Shown here: positions 43,980 through 52,983 of the stretch, one piece after another | Layout of the letters: every line of letters starts with the position of its first letter | How positions within the stretch are numbered: the stretch's first letter is position 1 | Source of the DNA: Sorangium cellulosum | Lineage (GTDB): Bacteria > Myxococcota_A > Polyangia > Polyangiales > Polyangiaceae | Direction of reading: 5' to 3' | Assembly (NCBI RefSeq): GCF_004135735.1 | Contig: NZ_CP012670.1 | Span: forward strand, 1,116,001-1,180,000 | Length of the DNA stretch: 64,000 bases | Notes under the pieces: model-generated | Told to the model about the DNA's origin: nothing | Seen by the model: the letters and a program-made list of their open reading frames with translations, nothing else | Database searches by the model: none | Translations under genes and position numbers: made by a program

Positions 43980-45314
43980 ATGGCAGAGACGCATCCCGCT
44001 GCGGTCGAGAGCCTCCTGGCCAAGATCACCACGCGCGAAGCCCGGGTGGGCATCATCGGCATGGGTTATGTCGGCCTGCCGCTGGCGCTCACGTTCATCG
44101 AGAAGGGCTTCCGCGTGCTGGGCTTCGACGTCGACCCCGAGAAGGTCACCGCGCTCGGCGCAGGGCAGAGCTACATCAAGCACCTCGACCCCGCGCGGGT
44201 CGCGGCGGCGGCCAAGACCGGTCGATTCGAGGCCACGGCGGACTTCTCGCGGCTCGACGAGCCCGACGCCATCCTCATCTGCGTCCCCACCCCGCTGACG
44301 GCGCAGCGAGAGCCCGACATGAGCTACGTCATCGGGTCCTCTCACAAGATCAAGGACCGGCTGCGGAAGGGGCAGCTCGTCGTGCTCGAGTCCACCACGT
44401 ACCCCGGCACGACCGATGAGCTCGTGAAGGGCATCCTCGAGCAATCCGGCCTGCGCATGGGCGAGGATTTCTACCTGGCCTTCTCGCCCGAGCGGGAGGA
44501 CCCGGGCAACCGCGATCACAGCACCGCGACGATCCCGAAGGTCGTCGGCGGCGTCGATCGCGGGTCGCTGGCCCTCGCGCAGGCGCTCTACTCGCAGGCG
44601 ATCGCGCGCACCGTCGCCGTGTCCTCGGCCCGCGCGGCGGAGGCGGCGAAGCTGACCGAGAACATCTTCCGGGCGGTCAACATCGCCCTCGTGAACGAGC
44701 TCAAGGTCGTCTACGACACGATGGGGATCGACATCTGGGAGGTGCTCGACGCCGCCGCCACCAAGCCGTTCGGGTTCATGCGGTTCGACCCGGGGCCGGG
44801 CTGGGGCGGCCACTGCATCCCGCTCGATCCGTTCTACCTCGCCTGGAAGGCGCGCGAGTTCGGCAGGTCCACGAAGTTCATCGAGATCGCCGGCGAGGTG
44901 AACGTCGAGATGCCGCACTACGTCGTCAACAAGCTCCAGCTCGCGCTGAACGAGCGCGGCAAGGCGCTGAAGGGCACGAAGGTCCTGCTCCTCGGCGTCG
45001 CCTACAAGAAGGACATCGACGACCCGCGCGAGAGCCCCGCCTTCGAGATCATCGAGCTCCTGCGCCGGCTCGGCGCGGTGCTGAGCTACCACGACCCGCA
45101 CGTGCCCAAGCTGCCGCGGATGCGCTCGTGGCCGCACCTGCCGGAGCTCGCGTCGCTGCCGCTCAACGAGGATACGCTGAAGAGCCACGACGCGGTCCTG
45201 ATCGTCACCAACCACTCGGCGGTCGACTATGACGCGGTGCTCAATCACGCCGCCTTCATCGTCGACACCCGCGGCGTCTACCGGTCGGCGCACCCCAAGG
45301 TGATCAAGGCCTAG
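43980..45314 (+). CDS. Nucleotide-sugar dehydrogenase (UDP-glucose/UDP-GlcNAc 6-dehydrogenase family)
   Basis: A 444-residue NAD-dependent dehydrogenase. VGIIGMGYVGLPLALTFIEK is the Rossmann motif; LESTTYPGTTDE, LAFSPEREDPGN, AKLTENIFRAVNIALVNEL and GPGWGGHCIPLDPFYL with the catalytic Cys are all present, and LLGVAYKKDIDDPRESP opens the C-terminal domain. The SPEREDPGN/GHCIPLDP pattern is closest to the WbpA/WecC branch that oxidises UDP-GlcNAc or UDP-ManNAc type sugars, but UDP-glucose cannot be excluded. The start has AAAAGGAA just upstream. It supplies uronic acid precursors to the polysaccharide. Confidence 0.93.
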   Translation: MAETHPAAVESLLAKITTREARVGIIGMGYVGLPLALTFIEKGFRVLGFDVDPEKVTALGAGQSYIKHLDPARVAAAAKTGRFEATADFSRLDEPDAILICVPTPLTAQREPDMSYVIGSSHKIKDRLRKGQLVVLESTTYPGTTDELVKGILEQSGLRMGEDFYLAFSPEREDPGNRDHSTATIPKVVGGVDRGSLALAQALYSQAIARTVAVSSARAAEAAKLTENIFRAVNIALVNELKVVYDTMGIDIWEVLDAAATKPFGFMRFDPGPGWGGHCIPLDPFYLAWKAREFGRSTKFIEIAGEVNVEMPHYVVNKLQLALNERGKALKGTKVLLLGVAYKKDIDDPRESPAFEIIELLRRLGAVLSYHDPHVPKLPRMRSWPHLPELASLPLNEDTLKSHDAVLIVTNHSAVDYDAVLNHAAFIVDTRGVYRSAHPKVIKA

Positions 45315-45661
45315 CGGAGAGCGCCCTGCGCGGCGCCCGCCTGCCTGCGGGCGCGCGGGCGGCACGGCGCCAGTGCTGGCCCCGGATCGGGTGCCCGAGC
45401 GCGCGCCAGATCGGGCGCCCGATCGGGTGCCAGATCTGGTGATCGAGCACCCATCCGCGGCGCCCTCGTCCTCCCCGGCGGCGATGACGCGGTGAGCAGC
45501 GTGGGGCGCTCGATGGGCGCGCCGTGGGCGGTGCTCGGCGGGCGGCTCGCGGCGATCCGGCGTCACGGGCGAGGGCGCCCTGACATCAAGGGGGCGCTCG
45601 CGAAATCGCGAGCATCCCCTTGATGTCAGGGCGCCGGTTCGGTACCCATCGAAGACGGTCC
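45315..45661. other. Intergenic region with palindromes and a long hairpin
   Basis: About 350 bases. It holds palindromes GATCGGGCGCCCGATC (45409-45424) and CCAGATCTGG (45430-45439), with GATCGGGTGCC repeated nearby, and the long hairpin 45574-45635. No gene is supported. Confidence 0.5.
45574..45635. terminator. 62-base hairpin between dehydrogenase and phosphatase genes
   Basis: Arms 45574-45593 and 45616-45635 are perfectly complementary over 20 bp (GGCGCCCTGACATCAAGGGG outward in); inside, GCTCGCGA pairs with TCGCGAGC around an AA turn. Only one mismatch and one G-T pair interrupt about 30 bp. It could end the upstream transcript or act as a leader hairpin for the phosphatase gene that starts 27 bp later. 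Confidence 0.65.
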
Positions 45662-47395
45662 ATGTCCACGCCGCCGCCCATGGTCGGGCCAGGTCGAATG
45701 ATGTCGCCTGCAGATGACAGTCTGGGCCCTGCGCCGTCGAGCTCGGATTGGAAGGGCCATCTGGAGATCCGGCTCGGCGATCTCCCGGCGACGCGGCGGC
45801 CGCTCACGGAGTCCCACATCGTCATCGGCAGGGCGCCGGGCGTGCAGCTCACGCTCGACCATTACACGGTCTCCCGGCGCCACGCGGAGCTCTTCTGCGA
45901 CCCCTTCGGCCGGTGGTGGATCCGCGATCTCGGCAGCACCAACGGCACCCTCGTCAACGACGAGCGCATCAACGAGAAGGTGCTGAAGCCGGGCGATCGC
46001 ATCGGGATCGGCGACTACCTCCTCGAGTTCCAGCTCACGGCGCGGGCCCCCCGCGTGCCGATCGACCCGGGCGGCCTCCACTTCGAGGAGGACAAGCCGA
46101 CCGCGATCCGCAAGCTCGGCGAGCTCGATCCGCCGCGGATCGCGGCGAAGCACCTCTTCACCCTGATGGACCTGTCGCGGCGGCTCCTCAGCATCGAGGA
46201 CGCCACCGACCGGTTCGACGCGCTCTGCCAGCTGATGGTCCGCGAGGACTTCCACGGCAGCATGGCGCTCGCGCTGCGGCTCCGGCAGAACGGCGCGCTG
46301 ACCATCCTGTCCGGGCCACACCGCCCGTTCCAGTCGCTCCGGCGCGAGGACTCGGTCGCTCCCCCGTACATCTCGCGCCGCGTGCTCGCGGCCGTGCAGG
46401 ACACGCGCGAGCCGGTCCTCGCCGGCAACCTCGTGAGCGACAGCGCCACGGTCGAGCTCACGATGTCGCGCGACGTCATGGCGCTCTGGGTCGTCGCCTG
46501 CCCGCTGCGCGTCGACGAGCAGATGATGAACCTGCTCTACGTGACGCTGCCGCCCGACTTCGGCAGCGTCGAGTGGCTCGGGCTCATCGCGCTCGCGGCC
46601 GAGGTCTACCAGCAGGCCGAGTCGGCCTGGGAGGCGCGGCGCCACGCGCAGGCGCACGCGGCGATCGAGCGCGAGCTCGAGATGGCCCACCAGATCCAGC
46701 GCGCCCTCGTCCCGAAGCGGCTGGACTTCAAGTCGCTGGACGTGGCGCTCGGCTTCGAGCCGTGCCGGTGGGTCGGGGGCGACTACGTGGATATCGTCCC
46801 GATGCCGGACGGCCGCATCCTGCTCGCGGTGGCGGACGTCTGCGGCAAGGGGCTGCAGGCCGCGCTCGTCGGGTCCAGCGTGCACACGATGGTCCGGGCG
46901 ACGGTCGACGCCGGCCGCGGGATCACGGGCATGATGGATCGGCTGAACGCCTACCTCTGCGAGTACCTGCCCGAGCACTCGTTCGTGACGATGGTGGCGG
47001 TCGCCCTCGATCCGGTGACGGGCCGCATGGAGTGCGTCAACGCGGGGCACCCGCCCGCGCTGGTGGCGACGTCCGAGGGCGGCCTGCGGCACCTCCAGGC
47101 GGCGGTGAACCCGGCGCTCGGGGTCGGCCCGGTGCCCATGGAGGCGCACCAGAGCGTGCTCGCGCCGGGCGAGGTGCTCACGATGTACACCGACGGGCTC
47201 ACCGAGCTGCGCAACTCGTCCAAGCAGATGCTCGGCCTGCACGCGCTCGGCACCGGCTTCGCCAAGCTCTGCGCCGCCTGCGCAGGCCGCCCTGTCGCGG
47301 CCATCGCCGACAAGCTCACGCACATGCTCGAGGAGTTCCGGGGCGACCAGCTCCCCGAGGACGACAGGGCGTTCCTCCTCGCGCGCCGCATCTGA
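45662..47395 (+). CDS. FHA-GAF-SpoIIE type PP2C protein phosphatase
   Basis: A 577-residue cytoplasmic protein. The FHA domain spans residues about 35-130 (VIGRAPGVQ, YTVSRRHAEL, DLGSTNGTLVN) and should bind phosphothreonine. A GAF-like sensor segment runs about 165-325. The SpoIIE/PP2C phosphatase domain takes the C-terminal 240 residues with all metal Asp blocks: VGGDYVD, VADVCGKGLQAAL, NAGHPPA, YTDGLTE and DDRAFLLA. Such phosphatases dephosphorylate STAS anti-anti-sigma proteins; a STAS gene lies at 52684-52983. The FHA domain links it to a Ser/Thr kinase. ATG 45662 is chosen because the upstream start lies in the hairpin. Confidence 0.92.
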   Translation: MSTPPPMVGPGRMMSPADDSLGPAPSSSDWKGHLEIRLGDLPATRRPLTESHIVIGRAPGVQLTLDHYTVSRRHAELFCDPFGRWWIRDLGSTNGTLVNDERINEKVLKPGDRIGIGDYLLEFQLTARAPRVPIDPGGLHFEEDKPTAIRKLGELDPPRIAAKHLFTLMDLSRRLLSIEDATDRFDALCQLMVREDFHGSMALALRLRQNGALTILSGPHRPFQSLRREDSVAPPYISRRVLAAVQDTREPVLAGNLVSDSATVELTMSRDVMALWVVACPLRVDEQMMNLLYVTLPPDFGSVEWLGLIALAAEVYQQAESAWEARRHAQAHAAIERELEMAHQIQRALVPKRLDFKSLDVALGFEPCRWVGGDYVDIVPMPDGRILLAVADVCGKGLQAALVGSSVHTMVRATVDAGRGITGMMDRLNAYLCEYLPEHSFVTMVAVALDPVTGRMECVNAGHPPALVATSEGGLRHLQAAVNPALGVGPVPMEAHQSVLAPGEVLTMYTDGLTELRNSSKQMLGLHALGTGFAKLCAACAGRPVAAIADKLTHMLEEFRGDQLPEDDRAFLLARRI

Positions 47396-47417
47396 CCCGC
47401 GCCGCAGCCGCGGTGCG

Positions 47418-47547
47418 AGGCGGCCGGTGGAGGGGGCGCGCTGGGGGCTCACCTCCAGCGCTTGCGTTCCGGCGAGCCCCGTTTGTGGCTCGCCTGCACT
47501 TCAGCCCCTCCGGTGAGCCCCCAGCGCGCCCCCTCCACCGGCCGCCT
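47418..47547. repeat. Dispersed palindromic element, copy B, with perfect 36-bp stem
   Basis: Arms 47418-47453 and 47512-47547 are perfectly complementary over 36 bp. The core (47448-47517, reverse orientation) matches copy A, including inner stem GGCGAGCC (47471-47478) with GGCTCGCC (47487-47494). It fills the gap between two convergent genes, so it could also terminate transcription on both sides. Confidence 0.9.
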
Positions 47548-47551
47548 GGCG

Positions 47552-48955
47552 CTACCGCGCGCCGTCGCCGGCCGGCGGGGGCGCCGGGCCCTCCGCCGGC
47601 TCGGGGGCCGGCGGAGGCCGCCGGCGGCGCGCGCCCTCGGGGCCTGCCGAGCCGAACGGCTGGGTCATCGAGATGCGCGAGCCCGGCTCCATCCTCCGGG
47701 GGAACGCCCCCGACACCGTCACGAGGACCGCGTTCCGGAAGAGGAGCGTCGCGTCGCCGCCCTCCGTCCTCGCCTCGGCGCGCTGGCTCGTGTGCTGGTA
47801 GCGGAGCGCGAGCGCGAAGTCCGGGATGACGAGGACAGGGCTCCAGAGCAGCGCCACGTCGGTGAGCACCGCGCGCGTGGTCGGCCCCGTGGTGAGCTCT
47901 CCCTCCGGGCTCCGCTCGACCGGCTGGGCGATCTGCGCGCCGGCCGAGCCCTCGACCGACAGGTGCCACGCGGGGCGGAGCGGGGCGGCGGCGCGGAGCG
48001 TCAGCTGATGCGAGAGCTGGATCTGCTGCAGGAAGACGTTGGGCGCCGCCGAGTAGGAGTACGCGAGCTCGGCCTCGCCTCGATCGTGCGCGTAGCGCAG
48101 CGCCGCGAGCGCGGCCGGCCGCGCGAGCGCGTCGGCGCCGCCGCGCAGGTCCGCCGCGAGGGTCCCGCCGACGTCGAGCTGGCTCGAGAGGCGATGCCCG
48201 AAGTCGTGCTGCCAGCTAGCCACCAGCGTGCTCAGGAGCTGCTCGCGCGAGGTGTACGTGTCCGGGGTGTCGGGGTCCGCGTCGCTGACGGGGACGTTGT
48301 CGAAGTGGGTGTAGCCGACCGCGAGCGCGAGGGACGCGATGTCGTCGGGGAAGAGCCGCTGCAGGCTCAGCGTGTTCGCCGCGCTGAGCGTGCGCTGCGG
48401 GCGGTCCTGGAGCGGGTTGTAGACGCCGAAGGTGGCCGCCTGTCCGAGCGACCAGATCGGCGAGAGCTGCACCGAGAACCCCTCGTTGAGCGAACCCTGC
48501 ACGAAATTCGTCGTCCCGCCGGCGATGTTCTGGGGCGCCCCCGCGGCCGGGGCCTGCTCGAGCTGGAAGGTGTTGAGCTGGCCTTGCGAGCCGCTCGCGC
48601 CGAGCGTCAGCGACGTCCTCGGCGACGTGACGAAACGGCCCGAATAGACCGCCGTGTTCGAGTACGAGCTCGCCTCCGGGTGCAGGAAGAAGAAGCTCGC
48701 CGCGAACGTGTACGACAGCGTGTGCGCGGTCCGCGGCGTGGCGTAGGCGAAGACGAGGCCCGGGCTCGCGGTCCCGAAGCCGTCGGCCTCTGGCCCCGGG
48801 CCCGCCGGCGGCTCCGCCGCTCCGCTCACGTTGTCGGTGACGCCGACCGTGCCGGCGAAGACGCCCTGGAGGAACGCGTCCTGCGCTCGCGCGCGGCCCT
48901 GCGTGAGGATCGCGCAGCCGAAGGCCGCGACCGCAATACCTCGTCCGGAGCGCAT
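47552..48955 (-). CDS. Outer-membrane beta-barrel protein, candidate polysaccharide pore
   Basis: A 467-residue protein with a signal peptide (GIAVAAFGCAILTQGRARAQDA). The body is alternating amphipathic beta-strands ending in aromatic residues (LSYTFAASFFFLHPEA, ASLALAVGYTHFDNV, AELAYSYSAAP, DFALALRYQHTSQR), consistent with a large barrel. A Pro-rich periplasmic tail ends the protein. Myxobacterial polysaccharide loci pair a short OPX protein with an 18-stranded barrel (WzpX/WzpS/WzpB type); position in this locus beside the BY-kinase and with a short Wza supports the same role. This is inferred, not shown by a motif. Confidence 0.8.
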   Translation of the reverse strand: MRSGRGIAVAAFGCAILTQGRARAQDAFLQGVFAGTVGVTDNVSGAAEPPAGPGPEADGFGTASPGLVFAYATPRTAHTLSYTFAASFFFLHPEASSYSNTAVYSGRFVTSPRTSLTLGASGSQGQLNTFQLEQAPAAGAPQNIAGGTTNFVQGSLNEGFSVQLSPIWSLGQAATFGVYNPLQDRPQRTLSAANTLSLQRLFPDDIASLALAVGYTHFDNVPVSDADPDTPDTYTSREQLLSTLVASWQHDFGHRLSSQLDVGGTLAADLRGGADALARPAALAALRYAHDRGEAELAYSYSAAPNVFLQQIQLSHQLTLRAAAPLRPAWHLSVEGSAGAQIAQPVERSPEGELTTGPTTRAVLTDVALLWSPVLVIPDFALALRYQHTSQRAEARTEGGDATLLFRNAVLVTVSGAFPRRMEPGSRISMTQPFGSAGPEGARRRRPPPAPEPAEGPAPPPAGDGAR

Positions 48956-49043
48956 GAGGGCCGCAAGGTAACAATGGAGCCGGCGCTCGGCTACGCCTCC
49001 CCGACCACCCGGCCCGGAAGGCGCCGGCCGGGGAGCCGGCGCC

Positions 49044-50879
49044 TCAGAGCTCGACGAGGACGACGCCGAGGACCGGCGCTGGCCGGAGCTGCTCGATGGC
49101 CTGGCGGAGCGCCTTGCGGGTCGACTTCTTGACGACCGACGTCAGGATCACGCCGTCGACCGAGTCCCCGATCACGTTCATGTCCATGGCGCCCAGCACG
49201 GGCGGCGTGTCGATGATGATGTAGGAATAGCCCGCGCGCTTGAGGCTCTCGATCCCGGCCGAGAACGCCACCGCGTCGAGCATGGGCGGCCGCTCGGTGC
49301 GCGGATCGACGGCCAGGATGTGAATGGGCGCCTGGAGGGAGAGCCTCGGGTCGAGCGGCCTGCTGCCCGAGGGGGCGCTCCGGTCCGAGGACTCGCCGCT
49401 GTCGTCGCTGGACGTCGCCGTGGGCGCCGGCGCCGCCTGCTCGACGACGACCCAGGGCGCGAGCCGATCGTCGCGGTGGCGCTGGAGCTGCTCCGTGAAG
49501 CAGCTCGGGGGCTCGAACCGCAGCGCCTTCGCGATGCCGGGCGCGCGGATGTTCGCCTCCACGAGGAGGATCTTCCCGCGGATGGTCTCCCGGAGCGCGA
49601 GCGCGAGGTTGATGGCGCACGACGTCTTGCCCTCGCCCGGCAGCGCGCTGGTCACGGCGATCGTGACCGCGGAGCCCGGCGGCAGCTTGCGCCGGAGCGT
49701 GCGGTAGGCGTCGGCCTGCGGCGAGTACGGCGCGTGGACCATCACGATGCTCGGGTCCACGGAGTCCGGCATCGGCAGCGGGCGCACCGTGATCGCGCCC
49801 GGGTAGCCCGGGGAGCCGGACTCCGGGAGCAGCCCGAGGCTGTCCGGGCCCCCGGAGAGCGAGCGCGCCTGCTCGATGTGAAGCGACGGCGGCGACTCGA
49901 ACACGTCCTCTGCCGGCCGCTGCCGCGCGTCGGAAGGGGCGTAGTGCGGGGGCGGCACCACGCGGTCGAAGACGAGCGAGGGCGGCGAGGCGAAGCTGCT
50001 GGTCTGCGAGCGCTCGAGCGGCGGCCTCTCCGCGGGGGGCGGGGGCGCCGGCGCCTCGCGCACGGTCACCTCGCGCCCGGCCGGCGGGACCACGCGGTCG
50101 AAGACGAGCGAGGGAGGCGAGGGGAATGCGCCGCCGAGGCCGCGATCGAGCTGCGGCGAGCCCACGGGCTGCGCTGGCGCGTCGCGGACTCCCACGTCGC
50201 GCGCCGGCGGCGCGATGACCCGCTCGATGGTCACCGGCAGCGCCGGCGAGCTCGGCGCCCTCGCACCGCCGGGCACGAGCACGGGGCTGCTCAGCGTGGC
50301 GCTCAGATCGACGACGCGCGGGAGCGCCGAGCCCACGCCGGCTCGCTCCGGCCCGGGAGACAGCGCCGCCGCCGTGACCACGCCGCGCCCCGCCCCGGGA
50401 TGCGCCTGCTCCGCGGGCGCCCCCGCCAGGAACAGCGCCGCCCCGGGCGACGGGGCCCTGGCGGGCGGCATGCCGCCGGCGTGAGCGCCCGGCATCGCGC
50501 CGGGGCCGAGGCGCAGGCCCGCGGGCTGCGCGGGCCCCGGCGGCAGGAGGTCCTGCCGGAGGGGCGGCGCGTCGAACGACCCGCTCGAGGTGCTCGGGTC
50601 CTCCTGGCCGGGGCTCGATCGCTCCGCCGAGACCACGTCCTCGGCGTCGTTCGCGAGGCGCAGGACGCGGGCGATCATCTCCTCGCGCACGTCCGGATCC
50701 GGCGCGATCGAGCGCCAGTTCCCGACCACGTTGCGGAGCCTCCGCGCCTCGATGACGAGGGCGCGGACCCGCGCGGTCTGCTCGGCGCGACTCAGGAAAT
50801 CGCAGACCTGATCGAGCGCCCGCTCCAGGGATGCGACCGGCGGGGGCTTTCCCGGCTCAGCACCGCCCGCTTCAGCCAC
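49044..50879 (-). CDS. CpsD/BY-kinase-like P-loop ATPase with long disordered N-terminus
   Basis: A 611-residue protein from GTG 50879, overlapping the wzz stop by eight bases. Residues 1-100 are helical; about 100-360 are Pro/Ser-rich and carry repeated motifs (SPPSLVFDRVVPP twice, a third SPPSLHIEQA). The C-terminal 250 residues are the P-loop domain: TSALPGEGKTSCAINL (Walker A), LLVEANIRAP in the Walker A' place where kinases have LLIDADLRRP, and IIIDTPPVLGAMD (Walker B). The end VLGVVLVEL has no tyrosine cluster. It would work with Wzz to set chain length, but autophosphorylation as in Wzc/CpsD is doubtful. An insert of about 30 Ser/Asp-rich residues splits the domain. Confidence 0.88.
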   Translation of the reverse strand: MAEAGGAEPGKPPPVASLERALDQVCDFLSRAEQTARVRALVIEARRLRNVVGNWRSIAPDPDVREEMIARVLRLANDAEDVVSAERSSPGQEDPSTSSGSFDAPPLRQDLLPPGPAQPAGLRLGPGAMPGAHAGGMPPARAPSPGAALFLAGAPAEQAHPGAGRGVVTAAALSPGPERAGVGSALPRVVDLSATLSSPVLVPGGARAPSSPALPVTIERVIAPPARDVGVRDAPAQPVGSPQLDRGLGGAFPSPPSLVFDRVVPPAGREVTVREAPAPPPPAERPPLERSQTSSFASPPSLVFDRVVPPPHYAPSDARQRPAEDVFESPPSLHIEQARSLSGGPDSLGLLPESGSPGYPGAITVRPLPMPDSVDPSIVMVHAPYSPQADAYRTLRRKLPPGSAVTIAVTSALPGEGKTSCAINLALALRETIRGKILLVEANIRAPGIAKALRFEPPSCFTEQLQRHRDDRLAPWVVVEQAAPAPTATSSDDSGESSDRSAPSGSRPLDPRLSLQAPIHILAVDPRTERPPMLDAVAFSAGIESLKRAGYSYIIIDTPPVLGAMDMNVIGDSVDGVILTSVVKKSTRKALRQAIEQLRPAPVLGVVLVEL

Positions 50880-52425
50880 GGCGCCTCCGGGACCCGCGCG
50901 CGGCGGCCGGCACGACGACGAGCACCGGAGCGAGCGCCATTCGATCGATGTCTTCCATGTCGTACACCCGGTCATCGAGCACGATGCCACGCGCCGCCGC
51001 GGCCGCGATGCCGGCCGCGATGGACATGACCAGCCCGCCGAGGGCCAGGATCATGCGCGACGGGCCCGAGGGCGCGCTCGGCCTGAACGCCGGATCGAGC
51101 ACCTCGATCTGCGCCGAGTAGCCGCCCTGCTCCGAGCTCGCGGCCATCTCCGCGCGGAACGACTTGCCCTCGAGGTCGGCGAGCCGCTGCTGCGCCCGCG
51201 CCTTCTCGCGGCTGAGCCGGGACCACTCGGTCTCGATGTTGATGATCTGCTTCGCCGTCTCGCTCGCGTCGGCCTGGTTCCCGAGCTTCGCGCTCTTGCG
51301 CGCCGCGATCTCGCGCTCGATCTTCTGGAGCTGGGCCCTGATCTTCGCCTTCTCGGCCTCGTCGGTCGCCGCGACGTCCACGACCGGCGCCGGCGGCAGG
51401 ATGAGCGCGTCCTCGGCGCGCCTCAGCGCCGCCTGCGCGTTGTTCACGCGGAGCATCGCGGTCCGGACGTCCGGGTGCTGCTCGGTGAAGCGGGACTGCT
51501 TGTCCATGAGGTCGCGCCGCGCGGCCGCGAGCTCCTGCTCGGCCTGCTCTTTCTGCCGCACGAGCGCGGGGGGAGGCGCCGCCGGGGCGGCCGCCGCCGG
51601 CTCCGGCTTGCCGGTCAGCCTGGCCCGCAGGCGGGGCGCCTGCCGCTCGAGGGCCTCCAGCGTCGGGTCGCTGCCGGTCGCCGCCGCGCGCGACGCGCGG
51701 ACGGCGGCGCCGGCCTGCGCGCCGCCGGGCGAGGCCGTCTCCGCGGCGAACTCGGGGTGCTCGGCGAGGAACGCCGCGAGCTCGGTCTCGGCCTTCTCGA
51801 CGTCCTGCTCGGCGCGCTTCAGCTCGGCATCGAGGAACTCCGTCGTGATCTTCGCCTGCGTCCTGCGCACGCGCGTCGTCTCCTCGACGAGGATGTCCGC
51901 GAGCCTCTGCGTCACCTCCTGCGCCTGCTCGCGCGTCTGCCCCTCGGCCGAGATCGCGAAGGTGTCGGGCGAGCGGGTCTTGAAGATGACCTTGCTGCGG
52001 AGCCGATCGACCGCGTCGACCATGCCGCGCTTCTCGCGGACCTCGGGGAAGAGGTCGAACTCGGTCACGACCTTCTCGAGGTTCGAGCGCGCGAGCAGCG
52101 TCTCCTTCAGCCGCGCCGCCAGGGTGCGGAGCGGGTCGGGCCCGTCGGGCCCGAGGTACGTCGACTTCACGCCCTCCCGGTAGAAGATCACGGTCTCGGA
52201 GCGGTAGACCGGCTTCCTCGACTTCACGACGACCGCCGTGAACGCCACCCCCGCGATCGCCACGAGCACCGCCACGTACCAGTGCGCCAGCGTGCGATTG
52301 ATCATCGAGGTGACGCTGGGCGGCTGCGGCCCCGCGGCCCGCGCCGCGACGTCGACGGGCAATGCCCCGAGCGCCTCCTGGGGCGGGGTAGGCCCGGAGG
52401 TCTGCTGGTTGATCTTCTTGTCCAT
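50872..52425 (-). CDS. wzz: Polysaccharide co-polymerase (Wzz/GumC family)
   Basis: A 517-residue protein; ATG 52425 has GGAGCGGGGAAC upstream. Transmembrane helices lie near residues 49-68 (WYVAVLVAIAGVAFTAVVV) and 458-481 (MILALGGLVMSIAAG). Between them is a long periplasmic coiled coil (AELKRAEQDVEKAETELAAF, LVRQKEQAEQELAAARRDL). The second helix is preceded by the Pro-rich RPSAPSGPSR motif of Wzz/PCP-2 proteins. It regulates chain length and export across the periplasm. It lies 5' of, and overlaps, the BY-kinase-like gene, the usual split PCP-2 pair. Confidence 0.92.
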   Translation of the reverse strand: MDKKINQQTSGPTPPQEALGALPVDVAARAAGPQPPSVTSMINRTLAHWYVAVLVAIAGVAFTAVVVKSRKPVYRSETVIFYREGVKSTYLGPDGPDPLRTLAARLKETLLARSNLEKVVTEFDLFPEVREKRGMVDAVDRLRSKVIFKTRSPDTFAISAEGQTREQAQEVTQRLADILVEETTRVRRTQAKITTEFLDAELKRAEQDVEKAETELAAFLAEHPEFAAETASPGGAQAGAAVRASRAAATGSDPTLEALERQAPRLRARLTGKPEPAAAAPAAPPPALVRQKEQAEQELAAARRDLMDKQSRFTEQHPDVRTAMLRVNNAQAALRRAEDALILPPAPVVDVAATDEAEKAKIRAQLQKIEREIAARKSAKLGNQADASETAKQIINIETEWSRLSREKARAQQRLADLEGKSFRAEMAASSEQGGYSAQIEVLDPAFRPSAPSGPSRMILALGGLVMSIAAGIAAAAARGIVLDDRVYDMEDIDRMALAPVLVVVPAAARGSRRRRG

Positions 52426-52479
52426 GTTCCCCGCTCCTCGAAGGTTGCCTTGCTCCGCCCGACCCGGAGAACGCACACC

Positions 52480-52496
52480 CCAGTCCGGCAGACTGG
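52480..52496. promoter_or_regulatory. Inverted repeat upstream of wzz
   Basis: CCAGTC and GACTGG are perfect inverted hexamers around CGGCA, 55 bases upstream of the wzz start. It may be an operator or a small leader hairpin. No binding protein is known for it. Confidence 0.25.
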
Positions 52497-52683
52497 CTGC
52501 CTATGGTAGACGTGCGACGCCCGAGCGCCAGCTTGTTGCACCCGGTCCGCGATCAGCGGGCGCAGCGTGCGCGCGGGGCGGAGCGGCGCGGCGCGCGCGA
52601 CCGCTCCGCCGCGCACGCGCGGCGGCTGGTGGGCATCGCCACCGCCGCCGCCCGGCCGCGGGCGAGCGGGCTGCGCCGCGGCG

Positions 52684-52983
52684 TCACGTGGGGAACACCC
52701 GATCGAGCCGCAGCAGGCGGAAGATGGCGCGCGGCTGATCCCGCAGCCCGACGATCCGTACCTGGCCGCCGTTGGCGCGCACCCGCTTGAACAGCGAGAC
52801 GATGACGCCGACGCCAGAGCTGTCGATCAACCGGAGGGACGAGAGCTCGAGCGTGATGTTCTGCCGGTTCTCGGCCACCAGCTCGTCCACCAGCGTCCTG
52901 AACTCCGGAGCGGTCACTGCGTCGAGGGTCCCCTCGAACAGCACGGTCGTTTCACTGCCGTTATCGGTCCGCGTATAGCTCAT
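52684..52983 (-). CDS. STAS-domain anti-sigma factor antagonist
   Basis: A 99-residue single-domain protein. ETTVLFEGTLDAVTAPEFR and LRLIDSSGVGVIVSLFKR are the STAS signatures; the DSSG serine is the site phosphorylated by the cognate HATPase kinase in SpoIIAA/RsbV systems. ATG 52983 overlaps the stop of the HATPase gene (ATGA), so both are made together in a fixed ratio. The FHA-SpoIIE phosphatase 5 kb away is the likely phosphatase. I see no sigma factor target in the locus. Confidence 0.92.
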   Translation of the reverse strand: MSYTRTDNGSETTVLFEGTLDAVTAPEFRTLVDELVAENRQNITLELSSLRLIDSSGVGVIVSLFKRVRANGGQVRIVGLRDQPRAIFRLLRLDRVFPT

